The notes: generated by a model from the letters alone, not told the origin. DNA of 64,000 nucleotides from Dipylidium caninum (GCA_017562135.1 QEYB01000150.1:124001-188000); one strand, 5' to 3'; counted from the stretch's first letter, positions 10,532 to 23,500 are shown. Numbers and translations are program-made.

Positions 10532-13500
10532 GTGAACTACACAAATCTTAAAAATTTATTTTACGCCTTGTAAAGTTTTTAATAAATGAATCAACCACTC
10601 ACCACACTCCAAATGGAATATAAAGTGAATAGTTGTACATAATCTACAGCGAAACACACGGACATTCATCACAGAAGTGCTAAGTCGTTAGGCTATTTTT
10701 TAAGCATCTGACTGCTTTAAAGCTTGTCTAATTTACTCATTTGTTCCAGATAGCCCTTATAACTAGCGACCAATGGAAATTACGTCTGAAGGTGAGTCAT
10801 GCGATTAAGGACAGATCACGTGCTCATGCCTATTTTCGTGTGCGTGCCAAATTGCCTGGCCTTGGCATTCTCAGCGCGCTTGTTATATAGTCAAAGCAAC
10901 TGCAACCTTCATGTCGAACCCCGTTTTACCACCGTTACTCGTGCACTCTCTCATTTATTGATGCGCACCTACCGCAGCGATCGCCCCAGTGCTACAAAGT
11001 TAAGGCGGAGCAGTATCGATCGGCGAGCGAAGGATGCCTCCAATCGATTGAATCGTCACGTTTAAGGGGCATTTTGAGGTGACATTTTACGTCGTCATGA
11101 CTCGAATAAGCGCCTAAAATTTAGTAGCAAAGGTTGTGAAGGGAAATTATTTAAATTTATGACTGAAAACGGGTTAAGGGTACTAAAACTGTGGTCTCGA
11201 TATATGAGCTTTACGATGAGGCAATCAATGAATTAAAAGTACCAAAAATTAATATTCTTGGTCCCGCATAAAAAGCCAACGCATGCGAAGAAATGCATAA
11301 TTAGAAAAAATTATACTTGAATGCTTTGGCCTTGCCCTACCATCCCTTATGGGTACATGGCATCAGAGATTTCTGTTGTAATCCTGCAATATTTCGCTTT
11401 TTCCTTCCCATGAAAATTCATTTTGTTTGTGCTACTTTGTGATCCAATTAAAGTGGAGTCTTCGCCTGGTCTGTAGAATAACACCTGCCCAAAAGTGGCG
11501 CTATCGCTAGGTGACGAGTTTGTTTAAAAATTTGATTATGTAGAAATTCCGAGAAATCGCCCTATGAACCACCCGTAACTCTACCTGGCAGGTTAAGGCA
11601 GACGCATGTCCCTAGACATCTGCCTCTCCTAGACGGCGATCTAGTTTCCACAGATTTAGACAAAAGTATACGAGGAGACATGGGCACCTGTCTGACGTCG
11701 CATTACGTAAGAGGACAGAAAAATGACGTTATATTCGCAGCACATAAATTCTGCTTACGTAATTTACATAACAATAATTGTCACCGGAACCGTTTTCATT
11801 AATTCAAAATACGTTCCGAATTTTAAAAATTACAATGAAGGGGAAATCTGTTACATCATCATTATCATCAACTTCATCACTGAAAACCAACATGGGGGAT
11901 GTCAGACCATCCAAAACCTGTAAAGTCTAAAACGCATTTCATTTCTTTTCCTGGAATAAGACTACATACCCAGCCGGTTTGATCAGGTAAGACTTCCAAG
12001 ACAATTCACTTTTGCCATACTAGAATATGATAAAATATTTGTGGCCTTTTATAATTATCTCACAAAGTTGTTAATCGTAATATCGACAAACATAATGAAA
12101 CTAAACCGCCTAAATAAACTGCGCAGTTTAAATCAACGCCACACGCATTGATGAATCTCAACACGCTTATGTAGCTATTGTCTGCTGGGTTTTTAGTATT
12201 ATTTGTTACATCACTGTATGTAAACCTACTCAAAAGGTGTTATCCATTGACTGTTAACCTGATCTGTTTTCCTTACCCATGAGCAATGTTTTATAATACG
12301 ACAATTCGCCTTGAGACCGGTTGAGCATTATGGTGGCTGTGCTTTTTTCTCGCCATTTCTCGTGTCTTAACTACCGAATGATGCTGGCTTAGACAGCGAA
12401 CATGAACTGCCTTGAGCTCTTTGTCCCACCATCCTATGTGAGTCCGTAAAAACTCTTTTCTGTGGTAATTTGGCAACAGGTTTGCTCAATTTTACCCTTT
12501 ACGTTAAGTCATTGTCTGGCCAGACGCTAGAACTTCCAAATAGCTCCTCAGTTTAGGGTGTCTTCATTGGGAATTTGATGTGGCACTTAAGTTGCCAAAA
12601 TCTCTGCCCTTTGTTTACCGAATTTTTGCACACTTTGTTGATTTCACTGTTTGAAGTGGTCGCATTGCCATGTTAAATGACGCTTCCTTCACCATACCCG
12701 TTTAGTTGCTCATAAGGCATTTGCTAAGCTACAGGTACGAATCATTCAGCATGAGACGATTACAATCGCCAAATAATTTTTTTCGCATGATGTTAATGAA
12801 TAAGTTGGGGCGTTGATGTGTGGCTCAGGGGCATGTCCAGTGGCCTGCAGTGTGTAGAATTGTTGTAAGTGAAGGCTGAGTTTCCAGCAATTCAGTAGGA
12901 TTGTATAAGTGCACCGCAAATACGGCGTCCTCAGTTCTACCCCGGTATTTGATAAACACAGGTATTTCAAAGGATTACTCCGCACTCCAAACTGGAGTCG
13001 ACTTCAATATCTGCATTCCTGCTTGTAACAGATTTATTCGAGATTTCATTTTTGGGCAATTGTTGTGTGATAAATTGGGTCGTGGTGATCTAGTGACAAA
13101 CTAAAGAGTTTCATTTAAATGATTCTTAAGTGGCACGCGCTTGAGCTTACAACAAATCACGGAGGCTTCAGCACCTCGAGAGGTCGACAGTCTATCGGCC
13201 CTCCAGATTAATCGCACAAATTTATCGCTGCTTCGGTCTTATGTTCCCGTGTCATGATGCCGATCCTGTTGTTACCCAGCCTCTCACCCTTTTACCAAAT
13301 CATTACGGATCCGGGTTTCAGCCTCGAAATCGACTTTAGTATGCGGCTTTTTAATCCACCAGAATTCCTGTAGGTGAAGAGAAGCTTGAACTGAAAAGTG
13401 TTGAAATACCTTGAGCTTAGCACCTTCAGCACAGTACGTCTCCTACTTTCGGCCCTTTGAGTTGAAAGCCCGATGGCTAAAAGGTTTTGGTAAGATGGTA

Positions 13501-14719
13501 AATATGAAGCGGGAAGATAGGTAGGATTTCATCAAGTCTTCATAATTCCGAAACAACGGAGAGATTCATTTTTTTGCGCGTCACAGTGGTAGGTTTCGTC
13601 TTCAACCATCAAGCCATTGCTAGGTGACAAAAGTTGCCTTCCAAAAGCAGAGAATTCAACTAGAGCCGCCTTTTATAGTTCGCCGTATTTTAGCAAGCCT
13701 CTCATTGGCTATCAACAAATAATCTAATGCCACAACGCTACATCGATGTCGAAATGGTTCACATCACTCCAGCAGCAGAGCTACGACTTTCATCTCTGCG
13801 GGTGCCGAGGCGATGTCGACTGAGTAAGTGAACCTTCGGTTCAGCCAAAGGCAATACCAACGAATGACATTGCAAAGTAAATCCTCTTCCACACGTCAAG
13901 ACCAGACTTCGTGCAACGAGTCGGGATTACCGAGTCGCTCAGTTTTAAGTCCCCAGCTTTGTAGACTCAGCAGAGCAGCGTATTCCTTTTTGCCACAGTT
14001 CTCACACCCATTGGTGAGGTCAGAATATCACCACATCCGTCGTATTTCTTCGACATTCCACTCAATTTGGACATTTAGAAACGAACATAGCCATTTGGCA
14101 ACGTAATTTGCATTCGGAGAAGTTTGCAGTGCAGTTCGGTCTACATAATGTATTTTAATAAGTCTAAAGGTAGGTAAAAGACAGTTATTAGTGACACTGT
14201 CGTCTTTACCCAGAGTCCATTAGTATAATAACCTTAACTACCCACTTGTGGCGCCCTCAGGCAACCATACCTTCGTAACCACCAGTTCCTGCTCTCGTGG
14301 ACGAGAGCGAGACCCGTGGAAACAGTCTTAGCTGGTAATGGGCGCTGAAAATGAAGAAATGCTAAAAGTTTACATAACTTATTTGGTCCTACTGCCTTCA
14401 GATGCTACTATCCTTACGCTAAAAGTAAAGGAATTTATTCTGCATGATATCATTCCTAAACCCCGAAAAGTATTAACTCGCGAATCGTCTATATCATTGA
14501 AAATAACAAAAAATAATAAACTGTTTAAATCGAACCTCTGCGTTTTGCGAGACTAAACATAGGGGCTGAGGAAAAAAACCATAATTGTATAATTCATTAA
14601 ATAGTGATATTGTGAGAGAGTTTTGTAGAGCTCAATCCTATTAAAAATTTTAAATGGTCAGTACAAAGTGGTCCACAGCAAAGAGAAATCAGTGGAGTTG
14701 GTCTTCGTCTGCACTTTCT
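10532..14719. other. 4.2-kb spacer between the two facing KH-like genes
   Basis: No supported gene. Small open frames (about 90 codons or fewer) lack motifs. A perfect 8-bp inverted repeat with a 2-base loop lies at 14291-14308. On the minus strand an AATAAA at 14439-14434 could end KH-like gene 2. Both flanking genes point into this spacer. Confidence 0.5.
14291..14308. repeat. Perfect short hairpin
   Basis: GCTCTCGT, a two-base GG loop, and ACGAGAGC form an uninterrupted 8-bp stem. The right half, extended as GGACGAGAGCGAGA, recurs near 29635. No function can be assigned. Confidence 0.4.
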
Positions 14720-15487
14720 CTACGAGGGCACTTCAGGCGTAACAGGTGAAGTTTTCACAATGAAATCGGGAAATCTGGCCTCTATTAGGTTTCGACATTT
14801 AGCCATACCGAAAGTAGTAACGGACCGAATAAGCACCTTGTGTTTGGGGATTCCATAGGCATCCAACTTAATAACATCAGTTAATTCAATACTGCAGCCA
14901 CTACTGCGTGCAATACTCTTTAATCTGCGGTCATTCCGGTCCTTAAATACATTTAACGCGGTCTCTGGGACCCAAAAATGACACTCAAATCTTCCATGTT
15001 TATTTTTCTCCTTCATTAGTAAGTCGACCGATGCAGCTGCTCTAGTCGCTATTGTTTCATAACATCTTTTCGAGACTTGAGATCTTTTTTGAAATAGCAA
15101 TGGTGTGGAGACTATGCTTTCGAATCTATTCGGAGAATCTTGAGTTTCAACAACCGAGTCTAAATCAGCGGTGGAGTATATGGGCGACAAATCAATTTCT
15201 GACCGAGTAATAGGATCTGTTGAAAGGGTTGAAACACTTTGAAGACTTATTTCCAGACCGGAGGTCTTGGAACAAATTGAGACTGGACTGATCTTTACTT
15301 CCGATGCTGGGATGAGAATGTTTGGCATATTCTTACAATCTCCACCCCCGTCGAGAGAGTCAATTTTCACCAAAGATTGCACATTGTTTTCGATCACTGA
15401 AGGCAGAGGCGGGGCGTCTTGGTGTTTCTGGCGTCGAGGGAGGCACATACGTTGATTGAAGAGGGATTTGGAAACTTTCGAACCCAT
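14720..15487 (-). CDS. KH-like protein with N-myristoylation motif, copy 2
   Basis: Single-exon frame of 255 residues, paralogue of the facing gene at 9816-10454. An upstream in-frame ATG exists (15511), but I prefer the internal ATG because it gives MGSKVSKSLF, matching copy 1 and the MGxxxS myristoylation pattern. About 165 residues of Ser-, Thr- and Asp-rich, probably disordered sequence follow. The C-terminal domain runs from about residue 173: FWVPETALNVF, then DRNDRRLKSIARSSGCSIEL, ending RFPDF. Aligned without gaps to copy 1, I count about 32 identical positions over about 75. The degenerate loop is DRND instead of GxxG. The middle segments are not alignable. Function is unknown. It could be a membrane-tethered adaptor or RNA-linked protein, which is inference. 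Confidence 0.62.
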   Translation of the reverse strand: MGSKVSKSLFNQRMCLPRRQKHQDAPPLPSVIENNVQSLVKIDSLDGGGDCKNMPNILIPASEVKISPVSICSKTSGLEISLQSVSTLSTDPITRSEIDLSPIYSTADLDSVVETQDSPNRFESIVSTPLLFQKRSQVSKRCYETIATRAAASVDLLMKEKNKHGRFECHFWVPETALNVFKDRNDRRLKSIARSSGCSIELTDVIKLDAYGIPKHKVLIRSVTTFGMAKCRNLIEARFPDFIVKTSPVTPEVPS

Positions 15488-16845
15488 GTTAGAGCGATAA
15501 CGGACTGCCACTGCAAGTCACAATTACGCGTGTGAACAGATATCAGCAGAATAAATTCAAATTTCACATTGAAAATCGATAATTCTCTTCCATGTGCTAA
15601 TGGCATTGCAGTGATGGATGTCCACGAAATGGTGAATCATTTAAAATTTAGGGAAAATTAGCCTTAGTCGGAATATTACACTCATGGAGAAGTCAAATTT
15701 CCACTTTTTAGCGACACGTTCGACTAACTCAGGGGTTTGAGTTACTGGCATCGGAGACAACGAATGGTCCATTACACTTACCTTTTAAGGCAGCAATAAC
15801 AGTTACCCGGGGTCTAGAACACTAGATTTGACCTGTTACCCTCACGACAAGCCAAAGAAAATGATTTTTCTGAAATCCGATTCACTCACAGTCTGCAAAT
15901 ATACTCAGATTTCCCTAGCCGGGACTTTCAAAGCCTAACACTGTCATCTAAAAGTCCTTGTTCGTCGGTAGAATTAATGCTGTACATGTACCCTTACCGA
16001 CCAAAGTCGGTGAGCATGTGACGAGTTAGCCGGTGATTGCCCTGAAAGAGTTAAGTTTATCTACTCCATTGTTTCTCACTGAACAACAATAGATTTAGAT
16101 ATCCGTAAAAGTTATTTTACAGTGTTTCTTCTCTCGTTAACTTTCGAGCGCAAAACCATCATTAATAAGCGCTCAGACAGACCATGGACTATAATCCATT
16201 TGTCATCTTTCTGACGCTTTTATGCTAGTTTCTGTCTCCAAATATCAACAAACATTTAAAACGTTTTGATGCCAACTTACTCGGAGTTTTCAGCGTCTTT
16301 AACGTCTCCTCTGACGTCCACGAATCCGCTAACCTAAACACCCACGTAAAATAAGGTCCTGTACTTTATCGAGTTTCATCTCCTACATGGATCTCACTGT
16401 GCCATAATGATGAAACGACGAAACGCCCACAGACTCTACACACGCCTAGATTCGGTCTATAATTGAAAAAAAGATATTTCGTCGAGCGATTTTACAACCT
16501 GATTGTTCCTTCAGAGACTATGAAAATGGGCCTAGGATGCTACATCAAATTGCCACCCCCCGAGAAAGTAGCAATGAAACCAGGTCAATCTTAACTCATT
16601 GGAAATATAGATTAAGTTCTCGTGGTTCAAAATAAAGCATTCTTTATTAATCCAATAAGGTTGGTGTTTTTCGGACTCAGACTCAATGCTTGACGGGAAT
16701 GTGACGTCCTTTTGAAATATCCGACATTTTATTTTAATATTGACAGACACTCACCTAACAAATCGATTTGTTTGGAGGTAGCGATGATGTGGATAGGGAA
16801 GACAAATCAAACACCTCTTGTAGTGACTTGGCAAGATGGGGATGA
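15488..16845. other. Intergenic region
   Basis: The 5' flank of KH-like gene 2 (minus strand) and unannotated sequence. No exon, RNA gene or repeat was recognised. Confidence 0.45.
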
Positions 16846-17214
16846 ATGCCAGCTAGGCCAAAAAGGAGACTGACTCAATCATCCCACGCATTGGCTACTA
16901 ATACTGACTCTGAATGCAAGGCTTACCAACTTGCCTCTTTTCACCCGGACATTTCGTCTTACTTGGATAAAGAGATTTTTGGTCCGAAATATCATAGTAG
17001 CGTAATTCCGAGCTGTGTAACCTCAACATTGCTGGCTACCTTAAAAGACTCAACGTGGTCTATCAACAATATTCTTTCAAATGCTATTGCTTCAAACGAG
17101 GATGTACATAGGAAAGGAACAGTTGGATGTTGGATCTATTTCGATAGTGTCATAGATGTTGGAAAAAAAGCCAACATATTTTTGGTTTACGTGCCTCATA
17201 CAACACACGATTAA
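16846..17214 (+). CDS. Hypothetical 122-residue open frame
   Basis: ATG-started frame with ordinary amino-acid composition (FHPDISSYLDKEIFGPKYHS, then GCWIYFDSVIDVGKKANIF). A TGA lies directly before the ATG, so it would be a complete single-exon gene. I recognise no domain. It ends 22 bases before a CRE-like palindrome and about 195 bases before the probable first GRIP coding exon, so it may be a small independent gene, a decayed one or chance. Confidence 0.25.
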   Translation: MPARPKRRLTQSSHALATNTDSECKAYQLASFHPDISSYLDKEIFGPKYHSSVIPSCVTSTLLATLKDSTWSINNILSNAIASNEDVHRKGTVGCWIYFDSVIDVGKKANIFLVYVPHTTHD

Positions 17215-17236
17215 CCTTACTTAAATAGGAAGCGAA

Positions 17237-17244
17237 TGACGTCA
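17237..17244. promoter_or_regulatory. CRE palindrome TGACGTCA upstream of the GRIP-like gene
   Basis: A perfect 8-bp cAMP-response element about 165 bases before the proposed first ATG at 17409. Inverted CCAAT boxes (ATTGG) follow near 17281 and 17313. Together they look like a CREB/NF-Y type promoter, but no TATA box or transcription start is evident. Confidence 0.4.
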
Positions 17245-17408
17245 AAAGTAGCGCCCACGTCCGATGCATTGCCGCATTTTGATTGGCCCAAAGGTTACCC
17301 AAGAGCATAAATGATTGGTGGTCACAAGTACCAACACTGAGCTGTCAACCTTTGGACTAACAAGTTTCATTCGGACATAAGGACGGACATACTTATACGC
17401 AGTAAATC

Positions 17409-17574
17409 ATGTCATTTGGTCAGACAAGGTCTCAGACGCCTAATTCGACTACGTCATGGACCGGGGCCCAATGCAGACCGGAAAATCTTCTCAGTATTTG
17501 TGTTCACCTTGATCAGCGTTCGTCCAACAATATGGTTAACGCGGATTCGGAACTTGTGGAGTCTTTTTCCAGTA
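17409..17574 (+). CDS. GRIP: GRIP-like exon 1 (probable first coding exon)
   Basis: ATG-started open frame of 55 codons ending SFSSS at a strong donor, AGTA|GTGAGT. It leaves one base, which fits the two bases CT at the start of the PDZ1 exon (A+CT = Thr). No domain is expected here, since the GRIP N-terminus is low in conservation. The assignment rests on phase, donor strength and the promoter-like motifs upstream. Confidence 0.5.
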
Positions 17575-20500
17575 GTGAGTTATTATCATGACTATAATTT
17601 ACCAAAGCTTAATTTCCAACCAACAAATTCTTCTAAAATACACATTTTATCTTACTTTTGTAATTTGAAAGTAACAATTATTCTTCTTATCCATGTGTTG
17701 ATTCCCCTTTAGATGTTCTAGAATGCGTTTTTTATGGCTTTAACAAGTTCATTTAATCTTGTGTGAAATCAATTAAGGGATGGCAAGTTTGGCTGGAGGC
17801 CTTAATTCATGGCCAAAGATTTCGGCTTGGTTAAACATATCCTCACTCGTGTCGCCTTTCCCACCTTCTATCTGGATTAATCCCTTAAATTCAGTTTTCT
17901 CTACGAAAGTGATGAGGAAGAAACGCTCTGGTTTCGCCTAACTAAATACCCTTTGGAGTACTTTCCATAAAACCAACTGAGAGTTATTGAAATCAAGGTA
18001 TGCTAAAAGTTTTAAATAAGAAACTTAACTGTTTGAATTATTTCATTGGTGTGACGTTTCTGAACTACTAATGCAGGCATAGGCTCGGGTATCCTTTATG
18101 GACAGTCGATGGAAGGGTTCACCACTTTAGAAGGGACAAAACCTAACCCTTCTCAAAACTGTCCCTTGACAGCTGTCTTTCTTTAATCCCAGCTAATTCA
18201 TCACGCACAAATGACAGATGATCGTTTCGCCTCCGTAATGGTGGTTCGTTTTAGTAATTTCTTGTGGGACGTTCTTAGGACCTCTTAGTGGGTCAGCAAG
18301 AGATGATAGTTATGAATTTAAGATTTGGGCACAAATTGCGGTGTCTGGAACAAGCATACCAGATGCCGATGTGGCGAACCCGCCCCGTTTTCCCCATTCT
18401 CTGCAGATTTAACCCTATAGCAGTTGCCAAACAGGTGCCGTTCCCTATCCTGGAGCGCTTACAAGCGTGAAGCGGGCACTGTATTATCGCAACAGTAAAA
18501 AACAGGCTCTATTTGAAATGGTCACCTACTCTTCATCCATGTGAACAAAAACAGAAAATACAATGTTTAGCGTGACTCGTATAATTCTCTGAGTAACCTA
18601 ACTCCTCTTGCCAACAAGTGGCTTAAGCTTTTACTCGACTTTCGATACCAACCTACAGACAAAACTCGCATCCTTCTATTACTATTTCCACTTTTTCCTA
18701 CTCCTGTCTTGGGGATGCTTTTCCCGGAGGATGTTGAATTTATGCAGACTAACATAAGTTAATCTGAGAAATTTGAGGTCTTGGGAGGCAGCTTGATTAA
18801 TAACCACTGGCTTGTAAAACATTACAGACAGTTCTGGAAATGGGTCACCAAGTAGTCTCTTTTCCTATATATATATAGGTCTATAATCAAATTTCGGGAC
18901 AGAAGGGATAACGCAAACGAGTGTGTCCCGTTGCCGTTGGATTTGGGTGCTAGGGGAGACGTAAGAATGTGTCTAATTGCGCATTATTCATAGAATTACG
19001 TGAATGGACTTAAAATACAGCTTAGTAGACTGCGTCCTAACGCATAAAAGGTTAAAAACCAGGTTATTAAGGTTCTGACCTTGTTGCCCAGGTACACACG
19101 TGAATGGCAACATGGAAATATATTACACTGGTCAAGTTTTAAATAGCCACCCCCAATTGAAACAAAAGGCTAACAGTTTTGGTAAAGTTCTTTGTGGTTT
19201 CGTTGCGGGCTACCCATAATTGTTGGGTTCTAGTTTCTCTTTGACGCGACTTTATTTCCCGCTTCAACTTTCGATATTTAATAACAGGTTTAGCATGGAA
19301 GGAAAAAAACGGTGTTACAAGGTTTCGACGAATATGAAGGACAATTTTGCCCCGTAAATAAACCTTATTTTTAAAACGGAATGTTTTTTCTTGCGTACTT
19401 ATATTCATCGCTCCAAGGGGGTAGTGCGGAGGGATTTGTCAGCACCGCTTATCCTTCGCCCGCCTCGAACCACCATATTAGGAAATCAGAAGTGCAAAGC
19501 TGCTCCGGCAACTGGTGGAATGTTGATTGCATCGATGTACTGTCTCCAACACTAACTGGTTACAGTAACAGCAGTTTCGTTATTTTTCCGGATTTTCTTC
19601 CCACATTTTTGAACATAGCCCAGCCTGGTTAAACAGTAGCACCTCCTTTATGATCCACCATAAGACCACCTTTATTTCTGCTTCAGGAAAAGAGGAGGCT
19701 GATCGCCTTTAGATATCCTCTTCTTTCCTTCTTCGTCTCTCTCGGGAAATATCTCTCGTTTTGCCTCCTAAAGTGTCTTAATTGAATTGTCTCGCCGAGA
19801 CTCTGCGTTGTGCCGTGGGGTAGAAAGTCAACAGATCTCATATTCTCCATACTCTTTTTCAATAAAACGCCTTAACCAAATTGCCACATGTACACCTCAA
19901 GTCCCCTTTGACATTGCGGTGGTTTAACGAAAAACTGGAGACTAATTATGATTGCGGTTGTTTTTTAGTTCTCAAATGTAAGATTTAAGGAGTAAAAGGA
20001 CTTACAAGAAAGTAGAAACTTAAGTGAGCCTATTTTCCATCTCATCCCTACTTAGATCAATCTCCATTATTTTACCGGCTCAACGTTCCGAGATATATCT
20101 TGATAATCTGTCTTTTCGAAATAAGAAAAGACATTCATTTTCTTTTCAACAGAACAAAGATTTGGCAGACGCATTGGCTTAAACTTAATCCAAAATGGTT
20201 TTCAGTGTTTTCGCCGATAATTAGGTGAAAAACCACGATCGTTACATTCATCTCAACTGCGGCATGTGAAATAATTCTGGAATTCTGCGAGTACGTTAAC
20301 TTTAATAGGAAGCACAAACAATACCTAAAATCTGATAATAGTTTGTTAATGTTATGGAAACAGATAGAATGCCGCCTATGCGAACGCGTACAGACAAGGA
20401 AATTTAACGAAAATGGATAGCAGATACACACTCTACATCCTCCCCCTCTCATTCCCACCCTTAGTCGGACTAACTACAAGGTGTAATTGAATTGTCCAAG

Positions 20501-23500
20501 GGTGAAATTTAGTGTGAGTAAAAAAGTAATGAGGTGAAGGGCTTAAGCTCTACGACTTCTCGATTTTTCATCTAATTTCTGTAGCACATGTTGCTATATT
20601 CTTCTTTTCGCGCCTATTTCTTTTAAGTTGGAAAAATTTTTCGGTAGGGGGATGCTGTACACTGCGCGGTGGATACTACTCTAGTGGATTGTAACGAAAA
20701 CGATGCGACACGTGAAACGCATTGGTCGTGAAAGGGGGAGGGGGCACTGGTGTCATGGCTTAACTTGAGAATTCCGCGTCTTGTGACTTATCTGACGCAG
20801 ATAAACAAGTTCTGTTTTTTAAAGTAATTCAAATTGTGACATTATGAAGTCGTGACGAAATTCTAAACGTTACTTGGCATTCTTCTGGAGCGTGGCCGCG
20901 TGATTCAACCCTTTTTTCACGTTTAAACAAAACTTATTCGCCTGAGAGCACTGGTTGCAAAATCTTTTAATTTATACCAAAGTAACATTATATGGCCTTT
21001 AGTCTCACCCGAAATAATCATTGAATCTCCCCAAGAACTTCTTCGTTCACTATTTTTTTATTCTGGTTTATTAAATAAGACGTTTTGGTTTATTAAGTAA
21101 GACGTTTTCCTAGTAATTTTTTTATCTCATCTACTGTTAATTATTAAGTAACTTGACAGTTTAAATTTGCATAGCTACAATGTATGGAAGTGTTGAAGTA
21201 ACGCTTCACAAACAGAAACATGCCAATCTGGGCATAACCGTCTCCGGCGGCATCGATCGCGGCTATCCACCACGAATCACGATGATTAAGCCCGGGTCTA
21301 TAGCCGATAAGTGAGTTAACCTGTGCCTTTTCTAAATGAGATTGGTGAGGCGAATTCTTCTCATCTGTCAGTTATGACTTCTACTTCTTAGTTCTTCGCA
21401 TATCAATTGTTTTTTTTTGTGATTGACAGGAGTGACTGCATTCTGGTCAATGATGTTATAAAATCAATAAACGGCACGGCAACAGCTAATCTGACGTACG
21501 AACAAGTCGTCAAAATTACCAAGTCTGCCGATACTACCATCCGCCTAGGCTTGGAGTATGCCCTCACCGACTTTGGTAGGTAGTGAATAGGAATGGCAAG
21601 AACTTAAATAACCACCCATGCAAAAGAAAAATCTTCCTGTAGGTCGGTATAATTAACTAAATTTTTATTGTTTCCCTTTATGCTCTCAAATATTTAACCA
21701 GACAAAGCGCGAGGAAGTAATATGTAGCCAAAGAATACTAATGCACGCCGTTTCCTATTTTTTTACTTTAATTTTTCACATGTTCTGCCCACTGTCTGAT
21801 TAAATCCGTCGTATAGCAGTGAGGGTTTGTTGGTGAGTGCGTTGGAAATAGTTCAGAAGAAAAGTTGCGCTCTGCCCTCGTGACATATGTGCAGTTGGTT
21901 CACATATCGTCTTGCCACATTCCTTCGTGTTTTTCCTCCCATGTGCGAATGAATCCCGCATCCCTCTCGTGTACCTTCGTTCCCTGCTTCGCCACCTCCA
22001 CTTCGGGTTGGGGTAAACATCAGGAATTGCACTGATCGTGCCCCCATTGATTGGCCATGATGATTAGGGAAGTGCTATCATTACATACTTACTGATTTTG
22101 ACATAAATTCTTGCCGACTGGACGCTCTGTGGGGGGATGACTGTTAGAGTGGAGTTTTCGTACCTTTTCCGAGGCCTCCTAGCAGTTCCCAAGGGCGTGT
22201 AATAAAAAATCACCTTATTTATCCATACTACATATCGGCAAATAGGTCGAAAAAGATTTGACAGGCCGTGGAATGTGTGTGTTGCTTCCGGTTATTCCTC
22301 TGCCTTCGATTTACCACCATTTCAAAGTATATGTGATACATTTCAGTCGGCATTTTGTGGCGAATTGTACCTATATTTTAAGTTGACCCTTCCTTACCCT
22401 AAACACCTAAATTGTCCACGAGATCAACTAAAGTTGATTTAATCTCATTAGACATTCTTGTTTGCCCCGAAAGTAATGTTGCTTCTGTGTGACATTTGAG
22501 TTTATTACACTAGCCTAATATTAGCGGTTCGCTTAAAACAGTTGTCAAGGCGAGTGGGATTTTCTCGATTCTCCTCCTGTTTGGACGGTTTTGAATCTCC
22601 TTTGGTCAGGGGTGTAGGGTTGAATTTTCGGTCAAGATGACCTCTTTCGCAAATATTCTATTAGTTTCACTTAAATTACTTCGAAATCTATTAAAGTGAG
22701 GGCATCCAGCGTAGTAATTTTTCAGTACCTCTTCTAACTGTTTTTGCGTGCAAAGACACGAAGTGCAAAATTCGGTTCAAATTTTTAAGAGAGATTTATG
22801 GAAGTCTATTAAATGTTATTCCCTGGAAGTTGTGTCAAAGTGCCGAAATGCGCCCCGCCTTGCTTCACATTTGCCTGGTCCTTTTTCCCTCTACTCCACT
22901 ATGTTTTAGGATTCATTCATTTTTCCATTCGAATAATAGCAGGTACTAGACTTTAACCAGGACACAGTTGGCAACTAGAAATGTGAAAGGGGGCTTGAAG
23001 CAAAATTCCCGGGCCTTTTTCAGTCGAAGGGGTGGAAAGTTGCGTGAAATTACCAGCTTCGATGCACAATTATCATGTCGCATGCGTTTCTCTGTCCCCG
23101 TTGAAGGATGATCGCACTTGAGGCATTTTGTTTGGCGTTTATTTCAATTGGCTTACGCAAATGATTAAATTTACCCCCCAAAAAAATTTGGTATCTTAGT
23201 GGGTGGTATGTTCAGGCTAAGTAAAAATAAAAATGTCAGGCCTCGTCCGACTGGATATTTCCTATTTTTGATGTACTCAAAGCAGTCAGACATAAGGACA
23301 TTTAGGCGAATTTTGTACGCCACCATACCGGGGAGTGTGTCGGTATTTTCAAAAAGTGCGAGCGCCCTGTGTGTATTTTATGGCATTCTCTACGTACAGT
23401 CACATGTCATCGTTCTGACTTTCAACCTGCCTATGCTGTTAAAGCCCAGCATCTCACCATTGGACTTAGCCCTACTTTGTAGGTCACCGCATACTAATAC

